A stretch of 64,000 nucleotides of DNA from Sphingobium sp. 66-54 (GCA_001899715.1 MKWI01000020.1:1-64000); one strand, 5' to 3'. Shown: positions 21,209 to 30,853, counted from the first letter of the stretch. Numbers and translations are program-made. The notes: generated from the sequence alone by a model not told the origin.

Positions 21209-22132
21209 ATGCTGGCTGACATGAAATTCCTGACCGATCTGCCCCCCTCGGTGGGAATTGGACTGAAACCCGAGCACTATGCCCGGGTGCTCGAGTCCGT
21301 GTCGGTCAGCATCCACCCACCTGTCACGCACGATCATTTCTCGCCTGGCTGGGTCGAAGTGCATCCGCAGAATTATTTCAGCGCGGGCGGGCCGCCGCAT
21401 CGATGGCTTTCGGCGATCGCCGAAAAATATCCGCTCAGCTTTCACTCGGTCGGCCTTTCGCTGGGCAGCGCACATGGGCATGACCGCGAGGAACTCGATC
21501 AGCTTGCGGCTTTGTGCGACCGCTATTCCCCGGCATCGGTTTCCGACCATCTGAGCTGGAGCGGAAGCGCGAACAACCGCTATCCCGATCTGCTTCCGGT
21601 GCCCTATACCGAAGAGGCGCTCCGCCATTTCACAAGGCAGGTTTCGATCGTGCAGGACTGTCTCAGGCGGCCACTCCTGATCGAGAACCCCTCGCGCTAC
21701 CTCGCCTTTGCCGGTGACGAGATGGACGAGGCGGATTTCCTGCACCGCCTGTGCCGGGCGGCAGGCTGCGGCATATTGTTCGACATCAACAATGTCGAAG
21801 TCACCGCCACCAACCTGGACCTCGATCCATTTTCCATGATCGACGCCATCGACCCGGCGCTTGTGGGCGAGATCCACCTGGCCGGACATAAGCGGGAAGA
21901 GCATGAGCACGGACCGCTGCTGATCGACGACCACGGCTCGCAGGTCTCCGATCCGACCTGGGCCATGTTCTCTCGCTTCATCCAGCTGGCGGGAAGAATG
22001 CCGGTCCTCATCGAATGGGATACGAACATTCCGGACTACGCAGTGCTCATCGCCGAAGCGCGCAAGGCCGATGCGATCATGAGCGAGCAGGCGGCGCTGT
22101 CCGCCGGGAGCCGGTCAGATGTTTTCGCTTGA
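21209..22132 (+). CDS. bufB: DUF692 (MbnB-like, MNIO) enzyme BufB
   Basis: VEVHPQNYFSAGGPPH, FHSVGLSLGS, DHLSWSG, FDINNVEVTA, EIHLAGH, VLIEWDTNIP: DUF692 signatures. Confidence 0.9.
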   Translation: MLADMKFLTDLPPSVGIGLKPEHYARVLESVSVSIHPPVTHDHFSPGWVEVHPQNYFSAGGPPHRWLSAIAEKYPLSFHSVGLSLGSAHGHDREELDQLAALCDRYSPASVSDHLSWSGSANNRYPDLLPVPYTEEALRHFTRQVSIVQDCLRRPLLIENPSRYLAFAGDEMDEADFLHRLCRAAGCGILFDINNVEVTATNLDLDPFSMIDAIDPALVGEIHLAGHKREEHEHGPLLIDDHGSQVSDPTWAMFSRFIQLAGRMPVLIEWDTNIPDYAVLIAEARKADAIMSEQAALSAGSRSDVFA

Positions 22133-22865
22133 ACAGACACAGGCGGCCATGATGCGCGGCCTCGATCATGGTCCGGCGCACCTTCCGGACGGACTGTTCC
22201 GCGGCGGCCGCACGCGCGCGCTTCTGGGTATGAAAGTCCATGCCAACACCGTATCCCATGCCCGGCTTGTCGCGCTGGAAGACACGTTTCCGCGGACACG
22301 CGTCCTGCTTGGCCATGAGCAATTCAACGAACTTTCCCGTCGCTATCTCGATTGGCCGGGGGTGGCCGCCCGCCCGCTCGCGCATATCGGGCAGGACTTC
22401 GCAGCTTTCCTCAGCGCGGTCGGCGAGACGCGCGCGGCCAGCGATCTTGCCGCATTCGAATGGGCGTGGCTGGAAAGCTATCACGCCGCCGAGGCTGCGA
22501 TCCTCGCGCTGGCGGACATTGCCGGTGTCGGCGAAGATGCGCTGCTCGGCATCGTGCTGATGCGCCATCCGGCAGCGCGCCTGCTCCACACGGACCGCGC
22601 GGTCCACCAGATCCTCGGCGAGGAAGTGTCTGGACTTGGCGACGCAGATTCCATCCTGCTCACCCGTCCGCAGGAGCAAGTGCTTGTCTCGCCCGCGACC
22701 TCGGTGATGTCGGCAATCTTCACGTATGTCGATAAGCCGGTCAGCATCTGTAACCTTTTGGAGAGCTGCGGCGAATTTGAACGTAAGGATCGACCGTCGC
22801 CGGACGACATCATGGCCGCGCTGATTGCGCTGATGGAAGCCGGGGCGCTGCAACGGGTGGGATAG
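22119..22865 (+). CDS. bufC: DUF2063-type partner protein BufC
   Basis: Overlaps bufB end; FPRTRVLLGHEQFNELSRRYL fits DUF2063 N-terminal domain. Confidence 0.8.
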   Translation: MFSLEQTQAAMMRGLDHGPAHLPDGLFRGGRTRALLGMKVHANTVSHARLVALEDTFPRTRVLLGHEQFNELSRRYLDWPGVAARPLAHIGQDFAAFLSAVGETRAASDLAAFEWAWLESYHAAEAAILALADIAGVGEDALLGIVLMRHPAARLLHTDRAVHQILGEEVSGLGDADSILLTRPQEQVLVSPATSVMSAIFTYVDKPVSICNLLESCGEFERKDRPSPDDIMAALIALMEAGALQRVG

Positions 22866-22868
22866 GCG

Positions 22869-23348
22869 ATGCGGGTTCTTGCCCTTTATAACCGGACAAT
22901 CGACTGGCTCGCGGGACGGATCCCGGAAGGCGTCGTGCTTGCGTTCATGCGCGTGGTGCTGGCCGGGATCTTCTGGCGATCGGGCCAGACCAAGATTGCC
23001 GAAGGCACCTGGTTCACGATCAGCGAGAACACGTTCTTTCTCTTCCAGGACGAATATGGCGGCGTGCCCTTGCCGAGCCATCTTGCCGCTGTGATGGCGA
23101 CCGTTTCCGAACACCTGTTCCCGATCCTGCTCGTGCTGGGGCTGCTCACCCGGCTTTCGGCATTGGCGCTCCTGGGCATGACCATGGTCATCCAGATCTT
23201 CGTCTACCCCGACGCCTGGTGGCAGGTGCATTCGCTATGGGCAGCGATGGCGCTCGTGCTGATCATTCGCGGAGGCGGATGGTTGTCATTGGATGCGCTG
23301 CTGGCTCGCGCTGGCGCCCGCCGTAGAGCCTCGCATGAAATCGGATGA
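22869..23348 (+). CDS. DoxX-family membrane protein
   Basis: RVVLAGIFWRSGQTKI, FPILLVLGLLTRLSALALLGMTMVIQIFVYP: DoxX pattern; operon position. Confidence 0.82.
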   Translation: MRVLALYNRTIDWLAGRIPEGVVLAFMRVVLAGIFWRSGQTKIAEGTWFTISENTFFLFQDEYGGVPLPSHLAAVMATVSEHLFPILLVLGLLTRLSALALLGMTMVIQIFVYPDAWWQVHSLWAAMALVLIIRGGGWLSLDALLARAGARRRASHEIG

Positions 23349-23859
23349 GCCATCGCTTGCCCGCCTGATGGCGATGGCGCAGCAGGGCGATCGGCTGGCC
23401 TATCGCACGCTGCTCCTCGAATGCGGGAACTGGCTCAGGCGCTATTTCGGCCGGCGCGTGCCGCCGGGTCATCTGGAAGATCTGGTGCAGGAAACTTTGC
23501 TGGCGTTGCACCACAAGCTCGCGACTTATGATCCGGACCGCGCTTTCCTGCCCTGGCTCTCGGCCATCGCCCGTTATCGCTGGGTAGACCATCTGCGCCG
23601 TATCTATCGCGCCGAGGAAACCGAGCTTGATGAGGACATGATCGGAGCCAACGACGAACCTGCGATTGCCGCGCGCATCAGCCTGGAGAGGCTTTTCAAG
23701 CAACTGCCCTCGGCGCAGGTGCGGGCGATCGAACTGGTCAAGATCGAGGGACTCTCCGTCGCCGAGGCGTCCCGGGCCTGTGGCCAGAGCGAGTCCCTGA
23801 TCAAGGTCAACATTCACCGCGGCCTGAAGAAATTGACCGCGATGATCGAGAAAGCGTGA
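23335..23859 (+). CDS. ECF RNA polymerase sigma factor (SigF-like)
   Basis: Sigma-70 regions 2 and 4 (LEDLVQETLLALHHKL; LPSAQVRAIELVKIEGLSVAEASRACGQSESLIKVNIHRGLKKL). Confidence 0.9.
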   Translation: MKSDEPSLARLMAMAQQGDRLAYRTLLLECGNWLRRYFGRRVPPGHLEDLVQETLLALHHKLATYDPDRAFLPWLSAIARYRWVDHLRRIYRAEETELDEDMIGANDEPAIAARISLERLFKQLPSAQVRAIELVKIEGLSVAEASRACGQSESLIKVNIHRGLKKLTAMIEKA

Positions 23860-23865
23860 GTGCCC

Positions 23866-24510
23866 ATGTCCCGTGATACCAATTCCCTGATTGCCGAACT
23901 GGCCGGAGGACTTCAGCCGGTCCGGCCGCTGCGCTTTTCAATCGGGCTTGGGTTCGCGCTGGCGGGGCTCGCCGCAACGCTGTCGGTCGTCGCCTTGCTG
24001 TTCGGAATTCGCCCGGACGTGCTGGTGGGCAACTTCGATCCGGTTTTCCTGCTCGCGACCGGTCTGTTCCTGCTGCTTGGTCTGGCGGCCACGGCGACCG
24101 TCATCGTCATGAGCCGGCCCCATGTCGGCAGTGATCACAGCGGCTGGAGATGGGCAGCGGCGATGACGGCGCTCCTGCCGATTGCCGCTATCATCACGGG
24201 CATTGAGCGAGGCCCTGCGGCTATGTCGGTCGCCGAGGCCGGACATGGTCTCGATTGCCTGATGGCAGGAAGCGCGCTCGGCCTGCTGGTCGCTGCGGTG
24301 CTTGTCTGGTGGCTGCGGCGCGGCGCGCCGACGTCACCGGAACGCGCGGGGCTGCTCACCGGGATTGCTGCGGGCAGCTTCGGCATTTTCGCCTTTTCCT
24401 TCCACTGCCAATATAACGACATCGTGCATATCGGCCTGTGGCACGGCCTTGCCGTGGTGGTCAGCGCGGCGCTTGGCAGACTTATCGTCCCGCACGTGAT
24501 CCGCTGGTAG
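23866..24510 (+). CDS. NrsF-family (DUF1109) membrane anti-sigma factor
   Basis: Six TM-like segments; HGLDCLMAG...FHCQYNDIVHIGLWHG resembles NrsF; follows the sigma gene. Confidence 0.85.
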   Translation: MSRDTNSLIAELAGGLQPVRPLRFSIGLGFALAGLAATLSVVALLFGIRPDVLVGNFDPVFLLATGLFLLLGLAATATVIVMSRPHVGSDHSGWRWAAAMTALLPIAAIITGIERGPAAMSVAEAGHGLDCLMAGSALGLLVAAVLVWWLRRGAPTSPERAGLLTGIAAGSFGIFAFSFHCQYNDIVHIGLWHGLAVVVSAALGRLIVPHVIRW

Positions 24511-24616
24511 GCAAGTCTTCGCCATCCTGACGGCTCGGTTTCGCTTCGAAAGACGATCTGTCGGGGCGGTTACATACTGGTCATTTACGAACCTCGACGG
24601 CGGAGCTGCCTCGCGC

Positions 24617-24964
24617 TCATTCACGCACGAAGCTCTCTGGCGGTGTCCAGGTGCCCGGAACGTAGCGATTGGCCCAGCGGCACATTTCGCGCAGCATTGG
24701 GTGCAGAGCGCGACCCATGTCGGTCAGGCGATAGGCGTGGCGAAGGGGACGCTGTTGATAAGGCGATCGTTCGATCAGCCCTGCCGCCTCCATCTTCTCG
24801 AGCCGATCGGCAAGGATGTTGGTGGTGATCCGCTCTGGAGACGTGAGGAACTCCGAATAGCGCGATTTGCCGGTGAGGAGGTCGCGCAGGATGACAAGCG
24901 TCCAGCGGTCGCCGACGATATCGAGCGTCGTGGCGATCGGGCAAGGTGAGCGATATGCGGTCAT
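24617..24964 (-). CDS. HxlR-family winged-helix transcriptional regulator
   Basis: CPIATTLDIVGDRWTLVILRDLLTGKSRYSEFL. Start moved to MTAYRSPC because the longer ORF begins inside the dyad. Confidence 0.88.
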   Translation of the reverse strand: MTAYRSPCPIATTLDIVGDRWTLVILRDLLTGKSRYSEFLTSPERITTNILADRLEKMEAAGLIERSPYQQRPLRHAYRLTDMGRALHPMLREMCRWANRYVPGTWTPPESFVRE

Positions 24965-24974
24965 GCAGTCCCTT

Positions 24975-24997
24975 GTAACTTGCAATTCTCAAGTTAC
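24975..24997. promoter_or_regulatory. Operator dyad between HxlR regulator and GFA gene
   Basis: GTAACTTG-N7-CAAGTTAC, perfect 8-bp arms. Confidence 0.6.
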
Positions 24998-25036
24998 TAT
25001 CGCCGGTGAGCCCGGTCGAATCAAGGGAACCCAGCG

Positions 25037-25477
25037 ATGAGCGAAGCTTTGGAAGGCGGATGTCTGTGCGGCGCTGTCCGGTATCGCGCGACCACGCAGC
25101 CGATGATGGTCGGAAACTGCTATTGCGTCGATTGCCGCAAGAGCAGTGGTACGACACATTGCACCCACGCCATGGTGCCCGACGCAGCCTTCGCCGCTAC
25201 CGGCGCGATCAAGTTCCATGGTCGGCCCGCTGACAGCGGCAACATCATCAGCCGGGGCTTCTGCCCGGAATGCGGATCGGCGATCCTCTCGCGCAATTCA
25301 GGGATGCCCGGCATGGTGTTCGTGCGTGTCTCCAGCCTCGATGATCCCGGCGCTGTCGAACCGCAGATGACAGTCTATGCCAGCAGGGCACCTGCATGGG
25401 CACCGCTCGACGGGAGCAAGCCGGTGTTCGACGAAATGCCCGAGGGCGGCCCGCAAGCCGTGGTCGCGGGCCTCTGA
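25037..25477 (+). CDS. GFA-family (Mss4-like) protein
   Basis: GGCLCGAVRY, NCYCVDCRKSSGT, FCPECGSAI zinc-binding Cys motifs. Confidence 0.9.
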   Translation: MSEALEGGCLCGAVRYRATTQPMMVGNCYCVDCRKSSGTTHCTHAMVPDAAFAATGAIKFHGRPADSGNIISRGFCPECGSAILSRNSGMPGMVFVRVSSLDDPGAVEPQMTVYASRAPAWAPLDGSKPVFDEMPEGGPQAVVAGL

Positions 25478-25480
25478 GCG

Positions 25481-25819
25481 ATGGCCTTCGACGAGGCCCT
25501 GACGCTGCGCATGCGCGCCGCCCTTGGCGACGGGCCGGACATTTCCGAGAAGCGGATGATGGGCGGCGTCTGTTTCTTCCAGGACGGCAACATGGTCTGC
25601 GGCGCCGACCGCTCGAAGGAGGGCGAGCGCCGCTTCATGTTCCGGGTCGGCAAGGGTAATGAGACTGCGGCCGATTTGCCCCAGGGTACGCCGATGTTTC
25701 TTGGCGATCAGCCGATGCCAGGCTTCTATTTCGTTGATGGCGACTGCTGCGATGACGATCTCCTCCAGCGCTGGCTCGATGTCGCCTTGAGCCATGCGCG
25801 CAGCCTCCCGCCCAAATGA
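25481..25819 (+). CDS. TfoX/Sxy N-terminal domain family protein
   Basis: SEKRMMGGVCFFQDGNMVCGA. Confidence 0.8.
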   Translation: MAFDEALTLRMRAALGDGPDISEKRMMGGVCFFQDGNMVCGADRSKEGERRFMFRVGKGNETAADLPQGTPMFLGDQPMPGFYFVDGDCCDDDLLQRWLDVALSHARSLPPK

Positions 25820-26466
25820 CGCTCCTGTCCCGCGATACCGCCGACTTCCTTGGCCGATTGCGCGCGAACAACGACCGGCAGTGGTTCGAGGCCCACAGGG
25901 ACGAATATGAGGCGCACGTCAAACGGCCTGGCGAAGCCTTTGCCTCGGCGCTGGCGGGCCAGCTTGAAGCAGCGACCGGCGAGCCACATGAATACCGCAT
26001 TTTTCGCATCCACCGCGACGTCCGTTTCTCGAAGGACAAGACGCCCTACAATGCGCATCTGCATACTACCTTCTCGCCCGACGGAGGATGCAAGGAGGGC
26101 GGGCCGGTGTGGATGTTCGGCCTCGATCCCGATGGACTGACGCTGGGCGCGGGAATTTTCGCGTTTTCCACGCCTCGGCTCGACAGTTGGCGAGCGCTGG
26201 TTGCGGCCCCCGAGGGCGCATGGGTGGCGGAACTGATCCATCGGCTTCGCGCGGAGCAGGTCCGCGTCGGCGAACCGGGATTAAAGCGCGTGCCGGCACC
26301 CCATCCCGCGGACCATCCACGCGCGGACCTTCTCCGCCGAAAAGGATTGACCGCATGGATCGACGGCCTCGCCACCGAAACCGCATTCGGGGCGGCCGGT
26401 CCGGCGAATTGCACCCTCGAACTGCTGAGACTGCGCGAGCTTTTTCAGGTGCTACGCAGTCTGTAA
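25816..26466 (+). CDS. DUF2461 / TIGR02453-family protein
   Basis: TADFLGRLRANNDRQWFEAHRDEYE, RDVRFSKDKTPYNAHLHTTF. Confidence 0.87.
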   Translation: MTLLSRDTADFLGRLRANNDRQWFEAHRDEYEAHVKRPGEAFASALAGQLEAATGEPHEYRIFRIHRDVRFSKDKTPYNAHLHTTFSPDGGCKEGGPVWMFGLDPDGLTLGAGIFAFSTPRLDSWRALVAAPEGAWVAELIHRLRAEQVRVGEPGLKRVPAPHPADHPRADLLRRKGLTAWIDGLATETAFGAAGPANCTLELLRLRELFQVLRSL

Positions 26467-26515
26467 CCTGCATGGGAAGGCATGCCCCGCATCGACGGCA
26501 ACGCCATGTTCCGCC

Positions 26516-27946
26516 TCAGCCGGCACAACAGGAGAGCTTTGCCACGTCCTTGCGGAAAGCTTGCGCCGCGAGCTTCAACGCTTCGACCGTCGTCAGGTAG
26601 GGGAAGATCATCTCGCCAAGGGCGTCTGCCGTCATTCCGTGCTTGAGCGCCAACGCCAAAGTCTGGATGCTGTCCGCACCTTCGGGCGCAAGGATCTGTC
26701 CGCCGAGCAGCAGCCCGGTGTCGGCGTCGGCGACCAGCTTGACAAGCCCGCGCGTATCGCGGGCGGCGAGCGCACGAGGCACCTGGTCGAGCGAAATCAC
26801 CGACGTTTCAACGGCAAAGCCCCGCTGCCTGGCCATGGCTTCGGTCAGTCCCACTCCTGCGACCTGTGGATCCGTGAACACGACCCACGGCATTGCGCTG
26901 TTGTCGTAGGCGAGGCTGTCGCCGTTCAGCGCATTGAGCGCGGCAAGCCTTGCCCCATAGGCCGCCATATAGACGAACTGGTCGCGGTCGGTGACGTCGC
27001 CAGCGGCGTAGACTCCCGCCTTTGACGTGCGCATGCGGTCATCGATGATGATGGCGCCGCGTGCATCTTGAGCGACGCCGGCGTATGGCAACTCCAAAGC
27101 TTCGGTATTGGGCGTGCGGCCTGTGGCGACCAGCAGCCGTTCGGCCTTGAGTTCGTGTCGCCGGCGCCCATCCTCGACACAGACGGTAACGCCCCTCTCG
27201 TCTTCCCGGCAGGCGTCGTACGTAATTCCGCAATGGAGCCCGATGCCCTCGGACCGGAACGCTTCCGAGAGCGCGGCGGACACGTCTGGCTCCACCTGTG
27301 GCAGCAGCCGCGACCTGCAAGCCACGGTGACATCGACGCCCATGCGGCGCATCATCTGGGCAAGCTCGGCGCCAACATATCCGCCGCCGACGACGATCAG
27401 GCTTCTTGGCAGATCCTTGAGGTCTAGCAGCGATGTGCTGGTCAGATAGTTGACCTTCTCGATGCCCGGTATCGACGGCACGGCGGGCCGGCCGCCAGTG
27501 GCGATGACGATCTTGCCGGCTGCAACGGGCGTATCGTTGACGATGACACCTGCGCCGTTCAACCGCGCGCGCCCTTCGAGATAGGTGATGCCGTCATATT
27601 CAGACAGAAGGTCGATATATTTCTTCTGCCGCAACATCCCAACGAGATCGTCCTTGGCCGCGATCAGGCGGCGCCAGTCGGTAAGCTGTGCATCACCGGC
27701 AAGGCCGGGAAACCGTCCCGCTGCGCGCGCATCGTGAAGCGCTTCGGCCGCGCGAATCATGGTCTTTGACGGCACGCAGCCGACGTTGACGCAAGTGCCG
27801 CCGATAGTGCCGTGGCCGACGAGGACCACTTTTGCGCCCTGCTCGGCTGCGGTTATCGCTGTGGAGAAACCTGCCGACCCTGCGCCTATGACAGCAAGGT
27901 CATAGCTTCCCTTCCGGTTCACATGGCGAACGCCGATACCAGCCAT
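26516..27946 (-). CDS. merA: Mercury(II) reductase lacking N-terminal HMA domain
   Basis: GTIGGTCVNVGCVPSKTMIRAAE active site; C-terminal AAQAFRKDVAKLSCCAG vicinal Cys. Start moved to MAGIGVRHV. Confidence 0.92.
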   Translation of the reverse strand: MAGIGVRHVNRKGSYDLAVIGAGSAGFSTAITAAEQGAKVVLVGHGTIGGTCVNVGCVPSKTMIRAAEALHDARAAGRFPGLAGDAQLTDWRRLIAAKDDLVGMLRQKKYIDLLSEYDGITYLEGRARLNGAGVIVNDTPVAAGKIVIATGGRPAVPSIPGIEKVNYLTSTSLLDLKDLPRSLIVVGGGYVGAELAQMMRRMGVDVTVACRSRLLPQVEPDVSAALSEAFRSEGIGLHCGITYDACREDERGVTVCVEDGRRRHELKAERLLVATGRTPNTEALELPYAGVAQDARGAIIIDDRMRTSKAGVYAAGDVTDRDQFVYMAAYGARLAALNALNGDSLAYDNSAMPWVVFTDPQVAGVGLTEAMARQRGFAVETSVISLDQVPRALAARDTRGLVKLVADADTGLLLGGQILAPEGADSIQTLALALKHGMTADALGEMIFPYLTTVEALKLAAQAFRKDVAKLSCCAG

Positions 27947-27956
27947 ATCAGTCCAA

Positions 27957-28289
27957 TCAGTTCTTCGCGATTGCCGGGTAACCGGCATTGGTCGATGCGG
28001 CGGCGATCGCCTTGAGCGTCGTGATAGATGAATCAAACACGACGGTCGCGGTCTTGGCATCGAAATCGACAGCGACCGATCGCACGCCGCGCACGTGCTC
28101 CATCGCCGATTTGACCGTTACCGGGCAAAGCGCACAAGTCATGTTCCGGATCACGAAAGTCGCCGTCCGTGTGGCCTCAGTCCGTGCTGCTGCCGGTTGC
28201 GCGGCAAGCGGTGATAGAACGCTCACGAACGGGATCGAAGCAGCGCCCAGAGCGAGTGCGCCAGCGGCAATAATGACGGGATGTTTCAT
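27957..28289 (-). CDS. merP: Periplasmic mercury-binding protein MerP
   Basis: Signal peptide; IRNMTCALCPVTVKSAMEHVRGV HMA motif. Confidence 0.88.
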   Translation of the reverse strand: MKHPVIIAAGALALGAASIPFVSVLSPLAAQPAAARTEATRTATFVIRNMTCALCPVTVKSAMEHVRGVRSVAVDFDAKTATVVFDSSITTLKAIAAASTNAGYPAIAKN

Positions 28290-28300
28290 GTCAGCTTCTC

Positions 28301-28693
28301 CTAATAGAATAGCGGCGCCCACCAATTGATCGTCAGGGCCAGGGCGACCAGCAGCGTCGCCAGCCAGAGGACGGTCTTGATGATCAGTGAGGACTCCGGC
28401 CGCGCGCAGTACGATCCATCCACACAGGCCGGCTTGGCCTTGAAATAGACCTGCCGGAAGCCAAGCCCGATGAAGATGACGGCCACGGCCGCGAAATAGG
28501 GCTTGTAGGGCTCGAACGCGGTGAGGGTTCCGATCCAGGCGCCGGAAATGCCCAACGTCAAAAGCAGGAGTGGCGCGATGCAGCAGGTCGATGCGAGGAC
28601 CGCGCCAATGACGCCGCCGGTCGCGAACAGGGTCTGCTTTCGCTTTTCGGTTGGCGTATTCAGCCCCGTCGTTTCGACATCGTTATAGCTCAT
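28301..28693 (-). CDS. merT: Mercuric transport protein MerT
   Basis: GGVIGAVLASTCCIAPLLLLTLGISGAWIGTLTAFEPYKPYF. Confidence 0.92.
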   Translation of the reverse strand: MSYNDVETTGLNTPTEKRKQTLFATGGVIGAVLASTCCIAPLLLLTLGISGAWIGTLTAFEPYKPYFAAVAVIFIGLGFRQVYFKAKPACVDGSYCARPESSLIIKTVLWLATLLVALALTINWWAPLFY

Positions 28694-28723
28694 GCGACTC
28701 GGCCTCGCTTTTGATTCGATATG

Positions 28724-28754
28724 AGCCTAAGGTCTGTAGTAGATACAGACTCAA
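28724..28754 (-). promoter_or_regulatory. MerR operator/promoter for merTPA
   Basis: Leftward -35 TTGAGT, 19-bp spacer, -10 TAGGCT; dyad GTCTGTA-N5-TACAGAC. Confidence 0.7.
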
Positions 28755-28767
28755 GAGGTTTTTCTGA

Positions 28768-29181
28768 ATGAGCCATCCTGCCTTGGGAATGCGCTTGCAG
28801 CGCGCCGATTTGGCGAAAGCCACGGGCTGCAATCTCGAAACCATCCGCTACTATGAAAAGACCGCATTGCTCGCCGAGCCGCTGCGCAGCGCCAAGGGCT
28901 ATCGCCTCTACGGCGAGAACGACGTTCGTCGCCTTCGCTTCATCATGCGCGCGCGTGCGCTCGGCTTCACGATCGAGGAAATTCGCGGCCTGCTCACGCT
29001 GGTTGACGGCGGCACGCAGACCTGCGCCGAAGTGAAGGCGCGCACCGAACTGCATCTGGCCGACGTACGTGCGAAGATCGCCGACCTTCGCCGGATCGAG
29101 ACCATCCTTGCCAAAACCGCGGCGCAATGTTCGGGCGATGCCGTTCCGCAGTGCGCGGTTCTCGAAGCGCTGGCTGCATGA
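28768..29181 (+). CDS. merR: Mercury-responsive MerR regulator
   Basis: LAKATGCNLETIRYYEKTALL HTH; TCAEVKARTELHL and QCSGDAVPQC Hg-site pattern; divergent from merT. Confidence 0.9.
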   Translation: MSHPALGMRLQRADLAKATGCNLETIRYYEKTALLAEPLRSAKGYRLYGENDVRRLRFIMRARALGFTIEEIRGLLTLVDGGTQTCAEVKARTELHLADVRAKIADLRRIETILAKTAAQCSGDAVPQCAVLEALAA

Positions 29182-29365
29182 ATGCTGTCATTCCAACGCG
29201 GAGATGCCGGCGACCGATTTCTAATGTACCCAAATTTTCGAAGGGAAAGGAGTGTGAAACAGGACATCAGGCGTAGCGTGAGACGGGATTCCTGGTGTCC
29301 ATTAGTTGAAGGGCGGTGCGTGGGTTTGCGGGTTGGGACTGCGCTCGCGGCCGTAACAGGGGTCT

Positions 29366-30118
29366 ATGCGACTTGCATTGGTGGAGTTACTTGGTGACAG
29401 CATTCTAACGGCATCCTCGATCGACGATCTACACGAGGCTTTGGCGCGCGCGGCCGGCGACATGGGTTTCGATCGTTTTGCGCTTTCGCTTGAAATCGGC
29501 TGCGGCGCCGACAGCGGCGCATCCTTGCTGGTCCATGATTATCCGGCAAGCTGGGCCGATGTGTATATCGGCTTCAATCTGGCGGCGACCGATCCGGTCC
29601 GCCGCGCGGCGGAGCGCAGCGTGTTGGGCTTCGGCTGGCAAAATATCCTCGACCTGGTTCCCATGACCGACATGGAAAGAACCACCTTCGAGACCGGACG
29701 ACGGCATGGCCTTGCCGACGGATTCACCGTCCCGCGACACCTCCCCGGCGACGTCATCGGATCGTGCTCGTTCGTTACCGGCCTTGGTAAATCACTCCCG
29801 CAGGCAATGCTGATCGTTGCCGAAATGCTCGGCGCAATGGCCATCGCCAGCGCAAGGCGGCTCTCGGGATGGACGGGCCGGTCGGCACACTCAAGGTTGA
29901 CCGACCGGCAGCGCGACTGCGTCCTTTGGGCTGCGCGCGGCAAGACGGACTGGGAGATCTCACGGATTCTCGGCATCAGCCATGAAACGGTGATCCAGCA
30001 CCTCAAGGACGCCCGCGAACGCTACGATACACACAAGCGCGCGTCGCTGATCCTTTACGCCTTGTACGACGGCCTCATCAGCTTCGCCGACATTTTCCGC
30101 TGGCGGATACGACACTGA
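29366..30118 (+). CDS. LuxR-family autoinducer-binding transcriptional regulator
   Basis: N-terminal autoinducer-domain pattern; C-terminal LTDRQRDCVLWAARGKTDWEISRILGISHETVIQHLKDARERY. Confidence 0.9.
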   Translation: MRLALVELLGDSILTASSIDDLHEALARAAGDMGFDRFALSLEIGCGADSGASLLVHDYPASWADVYIGFNLAATDPVRRAAERSVLGFGWQNILDLVPMTDMERTTFETGRRHGLADGFTVPRHLPGDVIGSCSFVTGLGKSLPQAMLIVAEMLGAMAIASARRLSGWTGRSAHSRLTDRQRDCVLWAARGKTDWEISRILGISHETVIQHLKDARERYDTHKRASLILYALYDGLISFADIFRWRIRH

Positions 30119-30226
30119 AGTTCGATTCCTGCGGTTTCGTCCCGCGTCTCTCCCCATTTCTTGGTATGGGCCGCTGGTAGGCAACGATGTTCTTTCCTGC
30201 GTGGCTTCAACCACGGAGGGACTGTT

Positions 30227-30853
30227 ATGCCAGAGGAGATCGGGGAACGGATCGAAGTTGACGAGGACAGCGCGCTGCGGGCGATGTTCCGGGCGCGTAA
30301 GGAGGTCTTCATCGATCTTCTGAAATGGGATCTGCCCGTCCTTGCAGACGAGTTCGAGGTCGATCAGTTCGACCGCCAAGCAGAATATCTCATCCTGCTC
30401 GAACAGGGCGTCAAGCATCGTGCGTCTACGCGATTGCTGCGGACCGACCAGCCCCATCTGCTCGGTAATCTTTATCCCCATCTGTGCGCGGGTCCGGTGC
30501 CGGCTGGCACCACCATTCGCGAGATCACCCGTTTTTGCCTCGACCGTCACCAGCGAGCGCCCGAGCGGCGCAGCGCCCGCAACCAGCTCGTCACCGCACT
30601 TGCGGAGCATGCGCTGGCGACGGGTATCACGGCCTACACCGGTGTCGCCGAGCAGGAGTGGTTCGAGCAGATCCGGCATTTCGGCTGGGACTGCAAAGCA
30701 TTGGGGCAGCCCGTCGTTCACGAGGGGCGCCGCCTCATCGGGCTTCACATCCGGATCGACAGCGATACGATCAAGGGCTTGCGGGCCAGTGGTGTATATG
30801 AAGCGCCAAAGCTGATGTTGACGGCCCCGCGCACAGGCGGGAGCGGCCGATGA
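30227..30853 (+). CDS. LuxI-family acyl-homoserine-lactone synthase
   Basis: FRARKEVFIDLLKWDLPV, DEFEVDQFDRQAEY, HRASTRLLRT, IREITRFCLD signatures. Confidence 0.92.
   Translation: MPEEIGERIEVDEDSALRAMFRARKEVFIDLLKWDLPVLADEFEVDQFDRQAEYLILLEQGVKHRASTRLLRTDQPHLLGNLYPHLCAGPVPAGTTIREITRFCLDRHQRAPERRSARNQLVTALAEHALATGITAYTGVAEQEWFEQIRHFGWDCKALGQPVVHEGRRLIGLHIRIDSDTIKGLRASGVYEAPKLMLTAPRTGGSGR

Noticed and set aside
30119-30226. lux box between luxR and luxI
   Set aside because: No convincing 18-20 bp dyad found in this gap.
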